Shown one piece after another: positions 13,581-24,094 of a stretch of DNA of 64,000 nucleotides. The position numbers were made by a program, and so were the translations under genes. The stretch is from Setaria digitata. Lineage: Eukaryota; Nematoda; Chromadorea; Rhabditida; Setariidae. Location: contig RCAB01000071.1 of NCBI GenBank assembly GCA_003640385.1, positions 62,001 to 126,000 of the forward strand, written 5' to 3'. Below the pieces are notes generated by a model that did not search any database, was not told the DNA's origin, and saw only the letters and a program-made list of their open reading frames with translations. Within the stretch, counting starts at the first letter, position 1. The number at the start of each line of letters is the position of its first letter.

Positions 13581-14469
13581 TGTATCCGTGAACTTCCTCC
13601 TCGGCTTACTCTAGTTTGAGACTTTACTAATGACACAAAAGTAACTAACAAAAAGCTTTTGAAGTTGTTGCTCAAAGTATGTCACGCCAGATAATCATCA
13701 AAGTAAACCAATACGCCAGCTGGTATACTCAGAGGCTCGCTTCACAGCAAATTTGGCCCCAGTGAGTGATGCACGGATTTACACGGCCTTCCATTGATTT
13801 CCATACCGTCTAATGATTTTCTTGAAGTCTTCTAGCATATTCGTTTTCATTCTCTTCTTTTTTTTTATGAAATCGTTTTATTGATGTTTCTGCCGCAACC
13901 GATTTCTGTTTTTGTTCCTCTCTTACAGTTTGCAGCCGGAACAAGTCGCCAGTCTCATTTGCGAGGGTTCTAAGTATCGCTATCCAGCGTTACAGATTCT
14001 TCTAAAAACAAAAAAAAAAAAAAACGAAATAACTGGCACTTTGCGAACTGCCGCAGTGCTAGATTCGAATTTCTGCTACATCCGATTAGTTTTAGGATAC
14101 TGCAGATATCACTGACGAAATGCTGGGATTTTAAAGGATGAAAAGGAAGATTGATTTTATTTATTAGCACAATTTTACTAAATCTACACGAAAGCTTGGT
14201 CCACAGAAAAACTGCAGTGGAAAAGAGATTTTCTAAGGTTTACTGAGAATATAAAACATATTGTATAGAAATAATTGTTGGAGTAATTGATTAAAGCTTC
14301 TATCGAATCAGATGAAACAGGCTGCTCTCTTTCAGAGCGGTATTCTGATAACAAAAAAAAAAAAAAACAAATTGATCATAAATTCATTTAGTTAGTGTCA
14401 GGCCTCACAAATCCTATAGTACAAAAGCTTGAAAGATTCTGAAAAGATTTCTTTGGCGAGCAAGTTTTA
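13581..14469. other. Upstream region of PGAP1
   Basis: No exon that I can support. There is a short A-rich run near 14009-14022. The region likely holds the PGAP1 promoter and the 3' flank of the next minus-strand exon cluster. Confidence 0.4.
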
Positions 14470-15719
14470 AGTATTTATCTGTACGGCTTTCGTAATTTTT
14501 TTACCGTGGCCGAATCGTACGCCAAATATGAATTCACCATCTCGAACTCTATTTCATTAAATGGTAATTAATTGAAGCTGGAAAATAATGCTAACAAGCA
14601 CTGTTCATACTTACTGAAAAGAAAGGCTCACATATGTTTTCTTCATTAATTTCGCGAAGATCTGGCTCGGTAAACACGCCAGGGGCAATATTTTGCCGTG
14701 CTGTACTCGAAATTAATCCACGTGAACCAAATGAAGGGTTATGTAACACTGAAAAAGTAATTTGAATGGTGAATTTTCTTCATTTCTCTGAAAAACAGAT
14801 GGTTCCTATACTTTTACAAAAATATTCATTCTCCTCAATTTTTCTTTTCAAAATTTTCACCAAAACAGAACAGTAACTTCTGTAAAGGTCTCTAAGTTTA
14901 TAGTGATTTAATGCAATAAAAAATTAATTAATGAACTGAACAAAATAAAATAGAACACCTCCAGTGTATATACATTTCAGCATTAATTTCAGAAATAAAG
15001 TGATAAACATACATCTTCATAAAATCACTGATGTTTTTAAAGTATTTTTCGTTAAAATATTCACTGTTTCTGCTGTAAATGTGATATAAAACACACCTAT
15101 TCGAACCTGCGGTTTCAGTTAGAATAATATAATTGAATTTTTTGGCTTTCTTTGGACCAGACTTCACAATGCACACTGAAATTTAGAATCATGGAATTTT
15201 GTTGAAGAAAAATTGTAGAGAAAAAACCTTCCAGTGCTTCTAAATAACAGTTTCGCAGCAGAATTATCGGGAAAATAATTTTCTGAGTTGAACTGAAATG
15301 TATTTTTGACCAAGTACTTTTTTAATGGTTTTTCTTTCGCTTTTTTGCAACCGAATTTTTTGAACTTGTCCACATGATAAATGCAATCCTGATTCATTTC
15401 CAAGAAAATATTCGCTTACTTTTTATATTTAGATTTCATTTTTAGATTTCAATGTACCGTTCATCTGTAGTTATCAACACCAGACAGCAGCGGACATTGA
15501 AAATGCTGACACTAAGCACGGTTCTTTAAATTCGGCAGCAATGAACCATTGATTTAATAAAAGGAAAGTAACAAATACTTCTCAGTATTAGTTATCAAAA
15601 TTGACTAAAAAAATTATTTCAGTCATCAATCGAATTGATGACCGAAAAAAAACCAACTCACTTCAAAGAATTCATGATGCTGTGAATCATCTCGAAGAAT
15701 AATCACCTTGGGATTAACT
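14470..15719 (-). CDS. Unassigned exon cluster, possible gene of unknown function
   Basis: Several minus-strand segments have good splice signals and protein-like composition. About 15663-15719 reads NPKVIILRDDSQHHEFFE then GTGAGT. About 15008-15172 follows AAATTTCAG, reads KKFNYIILTETAGSNRCVLY, then GTATGT. About 14617-14749 follows TTTTTCAG, contains FGSRGLISSTARQNIAPGVF, then GTAAGT. About 14474-14540 ends in KKLRKPYR and a stop. Not all junction phases agree, so exons are missing or misplaced, and the order is uncertain. The second segment weakly recalls the start of a DENN (uDENN) domain, but I would not name it on that basis. It lies upstream of PGAP1 on the same strand. It may be one gene, two genes or a decayed gene. 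Confidence 0.35.
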
Positions 15720-17245
15720 GCGAATAGTCAAATTCCAATTAACTTTATAATAAACTGCATAATTTAGAAATCATATCTGATAAAACTGTCAATTGAAAGA
15801 AGATGAACTAACATACCGCTCTAGGACATTTACTATGTCAAATTATTTCCAAAGGAATTTGAATTCCTCTTGTATTTTTTGTTTATTATTAAACTCAGTG
15901 TTACTTTATTCTATTTGTAAGACAACGTTGGTATTTGAATTGATTTGTTTTAAAATTTGTTATTTAATTTACTTAGTTGCCTAGTACTATGCTTTAAGTT
16001 TTATTGTTTGATCTTAATGACGTAGTACATGGACTAAGTTTAGTTGAATAAGTCCTCTGCATAATAGTTGGGTTTCCATAAATCTGAAGGTGGACTTACA
16101 CATCCTTTAGTAGTACTCCAAGAGATTTTTCAGTCAAGCTAAAAGTTTTAAAGGATTGTCTAATTAATAACAGAGCAAATTTTCTTTGAAACAAGTTAAC
16201 ATAGAGCTGATTAATTTCAACAGTTTATATAATGTTCTTTTTGTATACTTTTATCTTAGTAATCAGAAACGTTAGGATAGTAAAAAAATTAGATAACCGA
16301 AGCACTGAAAGTAATAAATAAATTCGATTCTATCATTTTATAATGATGATCTGGAAGTAGAAACGCTCTATAGTGATATGATATAATTAGTAACTGTACA
16401 GTACAATGAGTGAGACAAATTAATCTTAACGACCGCTCTGATAAATTAGTTGGAAAACGATAGAATTAAAAACTAATTCAAATTAGCTGTGTCCAAGTTC
16501 CTTTCAGTTTGTCAAAATTAGCAAAAAGACATTTATTTCAGACCAGTAACTTTTGTTTGGCATTATATTGTTTGAAATATAATGAATGAAATATGCTTGA
16601 AATAACTCTGATTATTATTCCAGTTTTTTCAGTGAATCCTGCATTATCTCTCTGTATACCGATCCCATAAACTCTTCTCGAATTTTTTTCAAAAATTTTA
16701 TTCATTGTATTTTCAACTCCATAATCTGAAATTCTCGCTTATATTACATCGAATTTCGAATTCTGAGAAAATCTTCTTTAGGTTCTCATGGTTTTTTCCT
16801 TTCGGTAAATAGGCTTTGCAAAAAAAAAAAAAATTAGTCTTACAGAAAAAGCACATAGATTAAAAAAATTCGGAAGATGATTGTAATATTAAAAAAATTC
16901 AGAAGTGTTTATAATATTAAGAACAAAGCGAAAGGCATTAATTTCTACAGCTGTCAACTAATTTGTAGTAATAAAACAGGGGACGTAAAAAAATTACGAA
17001 CAATTTCATTTAATTATTCTCCTAGCATTCAAAATAACAAAAAGAATGGAGAGGAGTGGAAGTAATTTTAAAAATCTATATCACAGTGTCTGATGATATT
17101 GGGAGGATGGATCGATGATTCTAAAATTAAAGTAAATTGCAGAGTGAGATTGGATAAGAAATGATTTGGAAGTAATCATCTGAGAAAATTATTGTGTTCA
17201 GCATGTCCCAGATGCAGTTGGTGAAAAGAATCTTTCTATTTTTCT
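15720..17245. other. Gene-poor AT-rich stretch
   Basis: Only short open frames of noise length on either strand, without convincing splice sites or family similarity. A short A-run lies at about 16819-16832. Nothing else is recognisable. Confidence 0.5.
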
Positions 17246-17476
17246 CTAAAAATTTTTTTGATCTCGGCAGAATTGTCTAAATTTTTTCAAGATAATTGAA
17301 AAAATGATCAAATAATCGTTTAAGTTCATTTCTTGTTGCAATTCGTTTTGTGAGACCTTTTTCCATTGCTGCTGGTAAAGCATGCTCACCGATATCTTCA
17401 TCTCATCGAATTCCAGGTTACTCTTGTAAAGCATATTCCATTCTTGATAACGAGCTTCCAGAATATCATGTGTCAT
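17246..17476 (-). CDS. Candidate small protein, 76 aa
   Basis: A single open frame begins at an ATG only five bases after an acceptor-like ATTCATCAG|AAACA, as expected for a spliced-leader site. It encodes about 76 residues rich in charged and helix-forming amino acids (EARYQEWNMLYKSNLEFDEM near the start). No signal peptide or known domain is visible. A GT after residue 29 (ATATCG|GTGAGC) could instead be a donor, in which case the real protein differs after that point. It lies about 500 bp downstream of another candidate small gene on the same strand. Function unknown. Confidence 0.3.
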   Translation of the reverse strand: MTHDILEARYQEWNMLYKSNLEFDEMKISVSMLYQQQWKKVSQNELQQEMNLNDYLIIFSIILKKFRQFCRDQKNF

Positions 17477-17973
17477 TGTTTCTGATGAATTGAATTATGT
17501 TTGAAGACTCCTTGCTTCTTGAATTTTTTCAAATATTTAAGCACACTTTATCGTTTGTTCGAAAACACATTCTGCTATTTTATTGGGTAAACTAAAAATT
17601 TAATATGAAGTGCATTTGACGTAAGAACAAATTTTTCAACGGTGTAGATTAAAGTATATGCGCTGTTTCTTGTCAAAATATATAAAATTTCTGTTTTCAT
17701 CAGCATCTTTCTACTTTTAGCTTTTAACCTGCTTATACAGAATTAGCGTAATAGCTAGAAACTCTAAAAAATTTGGTTAACTTATTTAAAATGTAAGTTA
17801 TATGAAGCTCTTAACAAAAGCATATGTAATAAATATAATTAGTGGTTCCTTACAATTTATTTGAATTAAGCTAGGAGCACTGTCCTGTTGATCAGAATTA
17901 CCTACTGACAAAAATGTTGTTAATTTGAGTTGGGTATTCAGCGTGTTTCTTAGCATACAGCATTGATTCTTCC

Positions 17974-18269
17974 TCATGCCTTCTTAACGTAATATTTTTC
18001 TTGTCGTGCCTTTTTCAGCGATCTAATAACTCTTTCTAGAAAGTTTGCATCACTAAAGTTTCTGTAATTCAAGTGAGTATTAAACAGTTTGATTAACAAT
18101 TGACTCAAGCTTAACATGATAAATCAGCAACGAATTCCTACCTGATAATATTGTATATTGTCAGTTGCAATATACAAATTTGAGAACTTTCGTAGATTGT
18201 GGGAATTACATTCGAGAAACTTATATTTCCAACCTCAAATACGGCGAAATTTATCGCTCGACCTGACAT
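17974..18269 (-). CDS. Candidate two-exon small protein, 71 aa
   Basis: Exon 1 (18142-18269) begins MSGRAINFAVFEVGNISFSN. It ends at ATTATCAG|GTAGGA. Exon 2 (17974-18061) follows AATTACAG and ends in TGA. The split codon AG|A gives Arg and the frame stays open, producing 71 aa ending VIRSLKKARQEKYYVKKA. A near-perfect acceptor (CCTTTTACAG) lies six bases before the ATG, which suggests trans-splicing. The first two thirds are fairly hydrophobic and the tail is strongly basic. I do not recognise the protein. Three matching signals (trans-splice site, donor/acceptor, phase) make a real gene likely, but with no homologue in mind it remains an inference. Confidence 0.5.
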
Positions 18270-18277
18270 CTTACACT
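18270..18277 (-). promoter_or_regulatory. Putative spliced-leader acceptor of the 71-aa gene
   Basis: On the minus strand the sequence reads CCTTTTACAG|TGTAAG directly before the ATG. This pyrimidine-rich AG with a 6-base leader is typical of nematode trans-splice sites. Confidence 0.45.
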
Positions 18278-21104
18278 GTAAAAGGCTGATATGGGTATCA
18301 AACAAAAGATTTATGATTGAGGAATATGAGCGTTTTAACAATCCACATTGTTGAAGTTTTATAATTAATTTCGAGGCGAACTGTACTATTTTGAAGTCTT
18401 ATATCTTAGTTGATCAAATGAATTAAGCGGCCAAGATGAATATGGAATGTAATTTACAGGAGCATTAGTTAGGTACAGTTATGGAATTTGAAATGAATTT
18501 TGTATTTGCAAGATAAATTTGAGGTCCTAGCAATAATGGAGGTGCTAAAAAAGGGAGAAATTTTCAAAAAATTTAAAATCACGTCTTAGATATCATTATT
18601 GCAGAACTTCGGCCAATATTTTGCTCATTTAGAATAATACTGATTTTATAATAAAGCTCTTTATTTTTCTGTAGAAGTTATTTCAGATTAATCAGAAATA
18701 TTTCTCGTAAGATATAACAATAAGTTTCTCGCAACAGTGATGTGTTAATAAGAAGAATCAATGCTTTTCAATTTTACCAAGAAATTCCAAGATATTATTA
18801 ACAAAATCTCATTTCTGTTATTCATCACCATTTAGACGTGCCGTGGAGTTGATCTCATGCATTTCCAAATTTTATTAACACTGAAAATTCGGGAAATCAA
18901 CTTTTTAGCAAAAAAGGAACAAAAATATTTTAAAGTCGGCAACGGAAAAATTTGTTCCTAAACATTTCCCGCATCACGTGATACCAGAACGGCTTTGCTG
19001 GATAGCCCCTGCCTTACAAGGAAGAAACTAATAACGGCACTTGCCAGATTCTTTGCTAGGCGATCTATTACTTAAATTTTAATTTCGTTAAAAATGATAG
19101 ATACTTTGCACTTTGAATATTTCATTTCGTTTTATTCAGTCAAGAAATTTTTTAAAATCGATGAGTCCTGTTCCATAAATTACTTTTTATTAAGATTTAT
19201 AATTGTGGTCAGAGTACTTATAGATGCATTAATATGATTGTGAGGTCCAAAAAATTACTCAAGAATAAAGTGCTCCATTAGCTTTGCTCTCATTGTTATT
19301 TAAATCATGAGTCTAACAGCAAGAGGAGGTGCATATTCATTTCTGATTTAAGGTCATTTGAAAGAAAAATTTTACAGAAAATAAATCCGGAACCAGGACT
19401 ATCACTGGTTTCATCACTTTCTTGATCATAACCTTATTCTTTGGTACAAATATTGCTGATGATCAGAATCATAGAACATTATTCTATTCAATCTTTAAAT
19501 GACTTCTAATTTACTTCGAACAAAAGGAATTATTAGATGAAAACAAATCGACTGCATAAATAAGTTGATTGAACCTATGAGCATAATTCGCTGGTTGAGT
19601 TTATAAGACGCAAAAAATCCCTTTATGACAGAAAGCTACCTTTACTGATTCCACCATTTTAAATCGGATTTACGATGCAAATAAATAGTAGCGAAAAATA
19701 TTTATAAATGATGTTCATGCAATAACAGTTGTGGTGGTGCAGAAATAGTGATAGTAGTGCTGTGGCAACCCAGTGGGCTGTTTATTTGCCCTATATTTCC
19801 ATGATATGGGATATTGTTTCACTATTATTGTTTTAAGTCTATTGATAAAATGCGACAAAAGCTATCATCACATATCATTTTTACGTCGCATCGTATCAGC
19901 CGGTACACATATGATCTCTTCAATGTAGAAAATATTGCTTTCTATTTCTTCGCTCAAACTCATTTCTCGTTTCATTTAAGCGTAGTATATACAAGACGCT
20001 ACGACCATTGGTATCACCATTTTTCGAAAAAAATTATGAATTAGGAAACAAATATCTTACTTACCAAATCATAACTGAACAGTTTTACTGTCTCTTCATT
20101 TCTGATTTGGCTATGTTTTGACAGGTTCTACCTAATGATCTCTGGCTCCCTCTGAACATTTTCGTTTCCCGTAGTTGACTTATAACACTGAAATTTCTTC
20201 ACTTACACTTCAGCTGTGTTATATGCTTCAGGCTCTAACGATCCACAGTTCGGTATTCTTTGTCATTTCAGTTATGAGGGACGTAATTCTACTCATTTTG
20301 ATAAATAAATAGAAGCATCTCACTTCCCATGTTATGCGAAATCTATTTCTTTTGAGAACTGGAAGTGAATTTCATGTGCTGCAACAAGTCGAGCTGCCTA
20401 TAAAGCAATAGTGAAAATAACGTTGATTTTCGACTTTTCCACATTCACGTAGAGCCTCATCCATTTCCACCTACACTCCAAATCTTCTCAACAGTATGCG
20501 TGATGAAGAAAACATTATGTTGATATTTTTTCTTTTGTCGTGCTACAGAACAATGAAGCAAATGATTCATACATCAATACTAATATATACAAAAATAGAC
20601 AAAAACAAAGAAACACGACCTGTGAGGTAGACACAAAAAGTAATGATGTGAAGTGTATAACAAATGAAAAAGACAAATGTTTGAGCAGAAAAATAACCAG
20701 AATTTTTAATCAAAATTAACTCGACAACTGATTTACAACGTCATATCGGAATTATAATTGGTTTTAAAGGCGCTAAGGAGCAAATAAGAAAATGGATAAA
20801 ACAAACATCAGTAAAACGGTATTATACTTACCCCACCGCTTTGCACAGAAAAGTAAATTTGATACTTCCTTTTTTCGTTACCATCTTATTTATTCCGCAA
20901 TCTAGCAGTAGATGTATGTTTTTGAGTAGCTGTTAATAACTTTATATTTAGGTCATAAAAAATTTTCCGAGCTATAAATCAGTTGCTGAGCACAAAGCCT
21001 ATAACTGTTCAAAAAAATTTTTGAACAGAGAGGTCATGATTGGCAAAGAGGGCCTCAATCTAAAATTAGATTCCGATTCGTTCATACTTACTCCAAGCTC
21101 TAAC
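18278..21104. other. Gene-poor AT-rich stretch
   Basis: No exon with both a family signature and good splice sites was found. Open frames such as 19814-20044 look like chance. The right end is the 3' flank of TAF4. Confidence 0.5.
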
Positions 21105-24086
21105 TTACGCTGAAACAGTATCAGTTGTATAATTGAACAAAGCTAAACGATGTCTGAGTTGCGAAGTTCGAGAAATCGGGTCTTGAGCAATCACCAATTG
21201 CAGATCTCGCATCGTAACTCGTTTTGTGCGGGGTCGATGGGTCTGCACAAAAAGTTTAATAATTAAGAAGGACAGGGTGAATTTTGCATATAAAAAATAT
21301 ATTGAATTTGATTAAAAAGACTGTCAATAAATTAAAAGTTAAACACCGAATAAATGGAATCTGCTTTTTATTAAATATGTGTACCTGAAGTGAAACTCCA
21401 GCACCTATCGGTTGGTCGAAAGGATTCGTTTCGGACCAAGGTTTTCTGTTTATTTTTCCGCCGCCTAGCGCTGCTATTGCGGCAGCATTGGCATCGCGAT
21501 TCCGTGCAGCTTCCTGATCAGCTCTTTGTAACTTCAAAAATAATCCATTGAATCGAGTTGGGATTTTAAGAAATTATATTTTTGCAACTACATCCTAACT
21601 AACCAATTAAAAAGTTTAGAAGTTAACTTTACCAACCTGTTTCGCTTTCTCGACCAAAGTGTCTTTATCCTTCCCTTTAGTTTTACTGAGCCGGATTAAT
21701 GCTTCTTTTTCACGGTTTTCTCTTCGTTCATATTCTAAGCGTTCCAATTCTTCTACGAAGCGGAGCTGTCGTCGAGTATCATCGATTGCCTTCAAAATCA
21801 AACATTACTCGAGAAAAAGTCGATGAGAGAACCAAATAAAGTCTTGGTATAGTAAAGTAAATATCAAATCAGCCTACGCGGTAATATGGATGATTCCGAA
21901 GTGGTTCCAAACGATGTTCTGCAACAATAGCTAATTTAGCAAGCATTACCCGCAATCTAAATTCTGCAGCTTGAGAAATCATCGCGACCACTTCATCCTG
22001 AGGAATACCGCCATCAGGCATTACTCGCTGAATTTTCCTGAATTAAACCAACTTGTTAGTCATGAAAAAAAAAAACACCTTATCCACAGGAAAAAAAATG
22101 AATTGGAGAGTCTCCAAAGGTAGAAACAGATATTAAATTATTAAAACGGCAAGTAAACTTAACAGAACGCCATTGAAAATTCACCTAGCAATGACATCAC
22201 CATTCAGAAGTTTATACTGTATTTGGCTCACAGGTAATGAACGAATTTCAGTTTCACTAGAAGATTCTTCTGTTGAATATTCATCACTTCCTTCAGTTTT
22301 AGAATAACTGCCTATATTCCCGTTAATCACTGCTGGCTGCGGGAGGACATTTGTAGATCTCTTCAAAAAAAAAAAAAAAAAAATTTATCATCTGTGCAAA
22401 ATTAAATTAAAATAAACAATTCGATACCGGAACTTTGTTTTCTTTTTTTGAAAAAAGATAATTAACTAGAAACGACCAAAGCTGGGGTCAAAAATATATG
22501 ACAAATGAAAAAAGAATGAAAAACATACCTGTGGTATGTATGAATTTTCATTATTTGCCCGTTGTGTATTTGTATCCCACTGTCCCGGAGTCTGAGGCAC
22601 ATCAGGAAGTGGTGGTTGCTGTGGAGCAGTGGCACCGATTCCTTCAATAACCACTTCACCCTTTTGCAGTGCTGCCCTCAGCGCTGGTAATGTCTTTAAT
22701 AAAACACTTTTGAGAGGTTTGTCAAATAATATTACGGGAATTGTAAAATAATTAATGCTTTCCTTATAACCGCAGGAGACGGTAATAGCGAAAAATGAAA
22801 CTAAACAGTTCAACGGCTGGTATCGTGGAAAACTTTCACGATACCAACCTGTCGTGGATCACGGGCAAGTTTGTCATGAAACCTAACTATCGCGATTCAC
22901 AGCAGAAAATAATCGGACAGTCTCGATGACATTCATGTATTATTTTTGCAAGGTATTAGAAAATGCTTGTTTCACAAACCAGAAAGAAAATTAATAAACT
23001 CAATAAATGTAAAACCCTCTGAAGAAACGGAAGTAGATGTGGCTGTGCTTGTGACCGTAATGCTTCCTGAAGACGACTAGTAAACACTTCTGGAGGCATT
23101 GAGCCATATATTACCAACTGAAAAGTAAGTTCCAGGTTTAAATGCCTTAAAACGTAATGAATATTGATTAATTCATAAAATCCCAAATTACCTGTGTTAC
23201 CTATAAAAGTACCTCGTAGTTTGGACAACGAAAGATCATGTATCCCGCTTCCTTCAAAAATTGCTGAGGGTATATGAGGTATGTCTAAAACGACATCCTC
23301 TTTAGTTGTTGAAGAAGTATCTAAATGATATTTTTCAACGTTAAAATTCACCTTCACAAGTTCGGTTACTCGCATAGCAGTTTGCTGTCCTTGCTGTTGA
23401 TCAGGCTGCTGTGACAGATGTATCAACGTTTTGAAGAATCTGGCACATTTTGAAACCATGCTTGCTTGTTCTGCTGCGTTAGCATTACGAATTTGAGTTT
23501 GCTGAGCTTGGACACTGTTACCTTAAAAGACATTATATTTTACTGGAAAATGAAGCTTCTCCAACTTTAGTCCCACGCTGTGAAATTTTTTCTTTTTTTG
23601 AATATTGATTTCCATGATATGATCTTACCCCGAAAAATAATGCGAAAGATTTTTCCACCACTTATTTGAAAACCAAAAACTTCTGGTCAGATCAGAATTT
23701 CACACAGTGACCCTGTGAAATTATATATAACTTAAAAAAAAAAAAACGCTACCTTGGTTTAACATAACGTATTGCACAGGACGTAACTGCATGTCTTGAC
23801 TCCCCATCTGCGAAACAAAGGATGGAGTGGAAGCCTGCAAATCAAATCTGAAAATTAGGAATTACAAGAACTATATAAACAAATGATTTCAATTTCTTCC
23901 CCCTTTCTGCAAGCCAATCATTTTATCAATGGAACCTAAGGTATCCTGCAAACTTACTGAAGAAGTTAGGCTCGTGCTTCGCGGGACATTTACTCGTCCG
24001 TTTTCGCCCAAAACAGGCCCTGGAACGATTCGGAAACGCGGTCCACTAGTTGTCGAAACTGGAGGCGGAGGTACTGCTTCGCCCAT
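21105..24086 (-). CDS. taf-4: Transcription initiation factor TFIID subunit 4 (TAF4)
   Basis: Ten exons join in phase into about 473 aa: 23958-24086, 23753-23834, 23352-23521, 23016-23117, 22529-22693, 22185-22360, 21878-22037, 21637-21789, 21385-21531, 21105-21242. TAF4 is a scaffold subunit of TFIID and pairs with TAF12. The TAFH domain (residues ~94-170) is visible as KCARFFKTLIHLSQQ, MPPEVFTSRLQEALRSQAQP and LLPFLQRTLPALRAAL. The C-terminal histone-fold and conserved domain includes KIQRVMPDGGIPQDEVVAMI and AEFRLRVMLAKLAIVAEHRL. It continues with the charged RRQLRFVEELERLEYERREN helix and ends RVTMRDLQLVIAQDP. The protein is short compared with vertebrate TAF4, as in other nematodes. An acceptor six bases before the ATG suggests trans-splicing. 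The intron inside the TAFH domain (23118-23351) is 234 bp, has no stop and keeps frame. Confidence 0.95.
22818..22846. repeat. Inverted repeat/hairpin in a TAF4 intron
   Basis: The arms TGGTATCGTG and CACGATACCA are perfect 10-base complements separated by 9 bases. Within that loop, inner bases can pair further (one G-T and two A-T). It lies in the intron between the fourth and fifth TAF4 exons. Confidence 0.55.
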
Positions 24087-24094
24087 AAAATACT
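24087..24094 (-). promoter_or_regulatory. Putative spliced-leader acceptor of TAF4
   Basis: The minus strand reads GGTATTTTCAG|TATTTT immediately before the TAF4 ATG. A T-rich AG six bases before the start is the usual nematode trans-splice arrangement. Confidence 0.45.
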
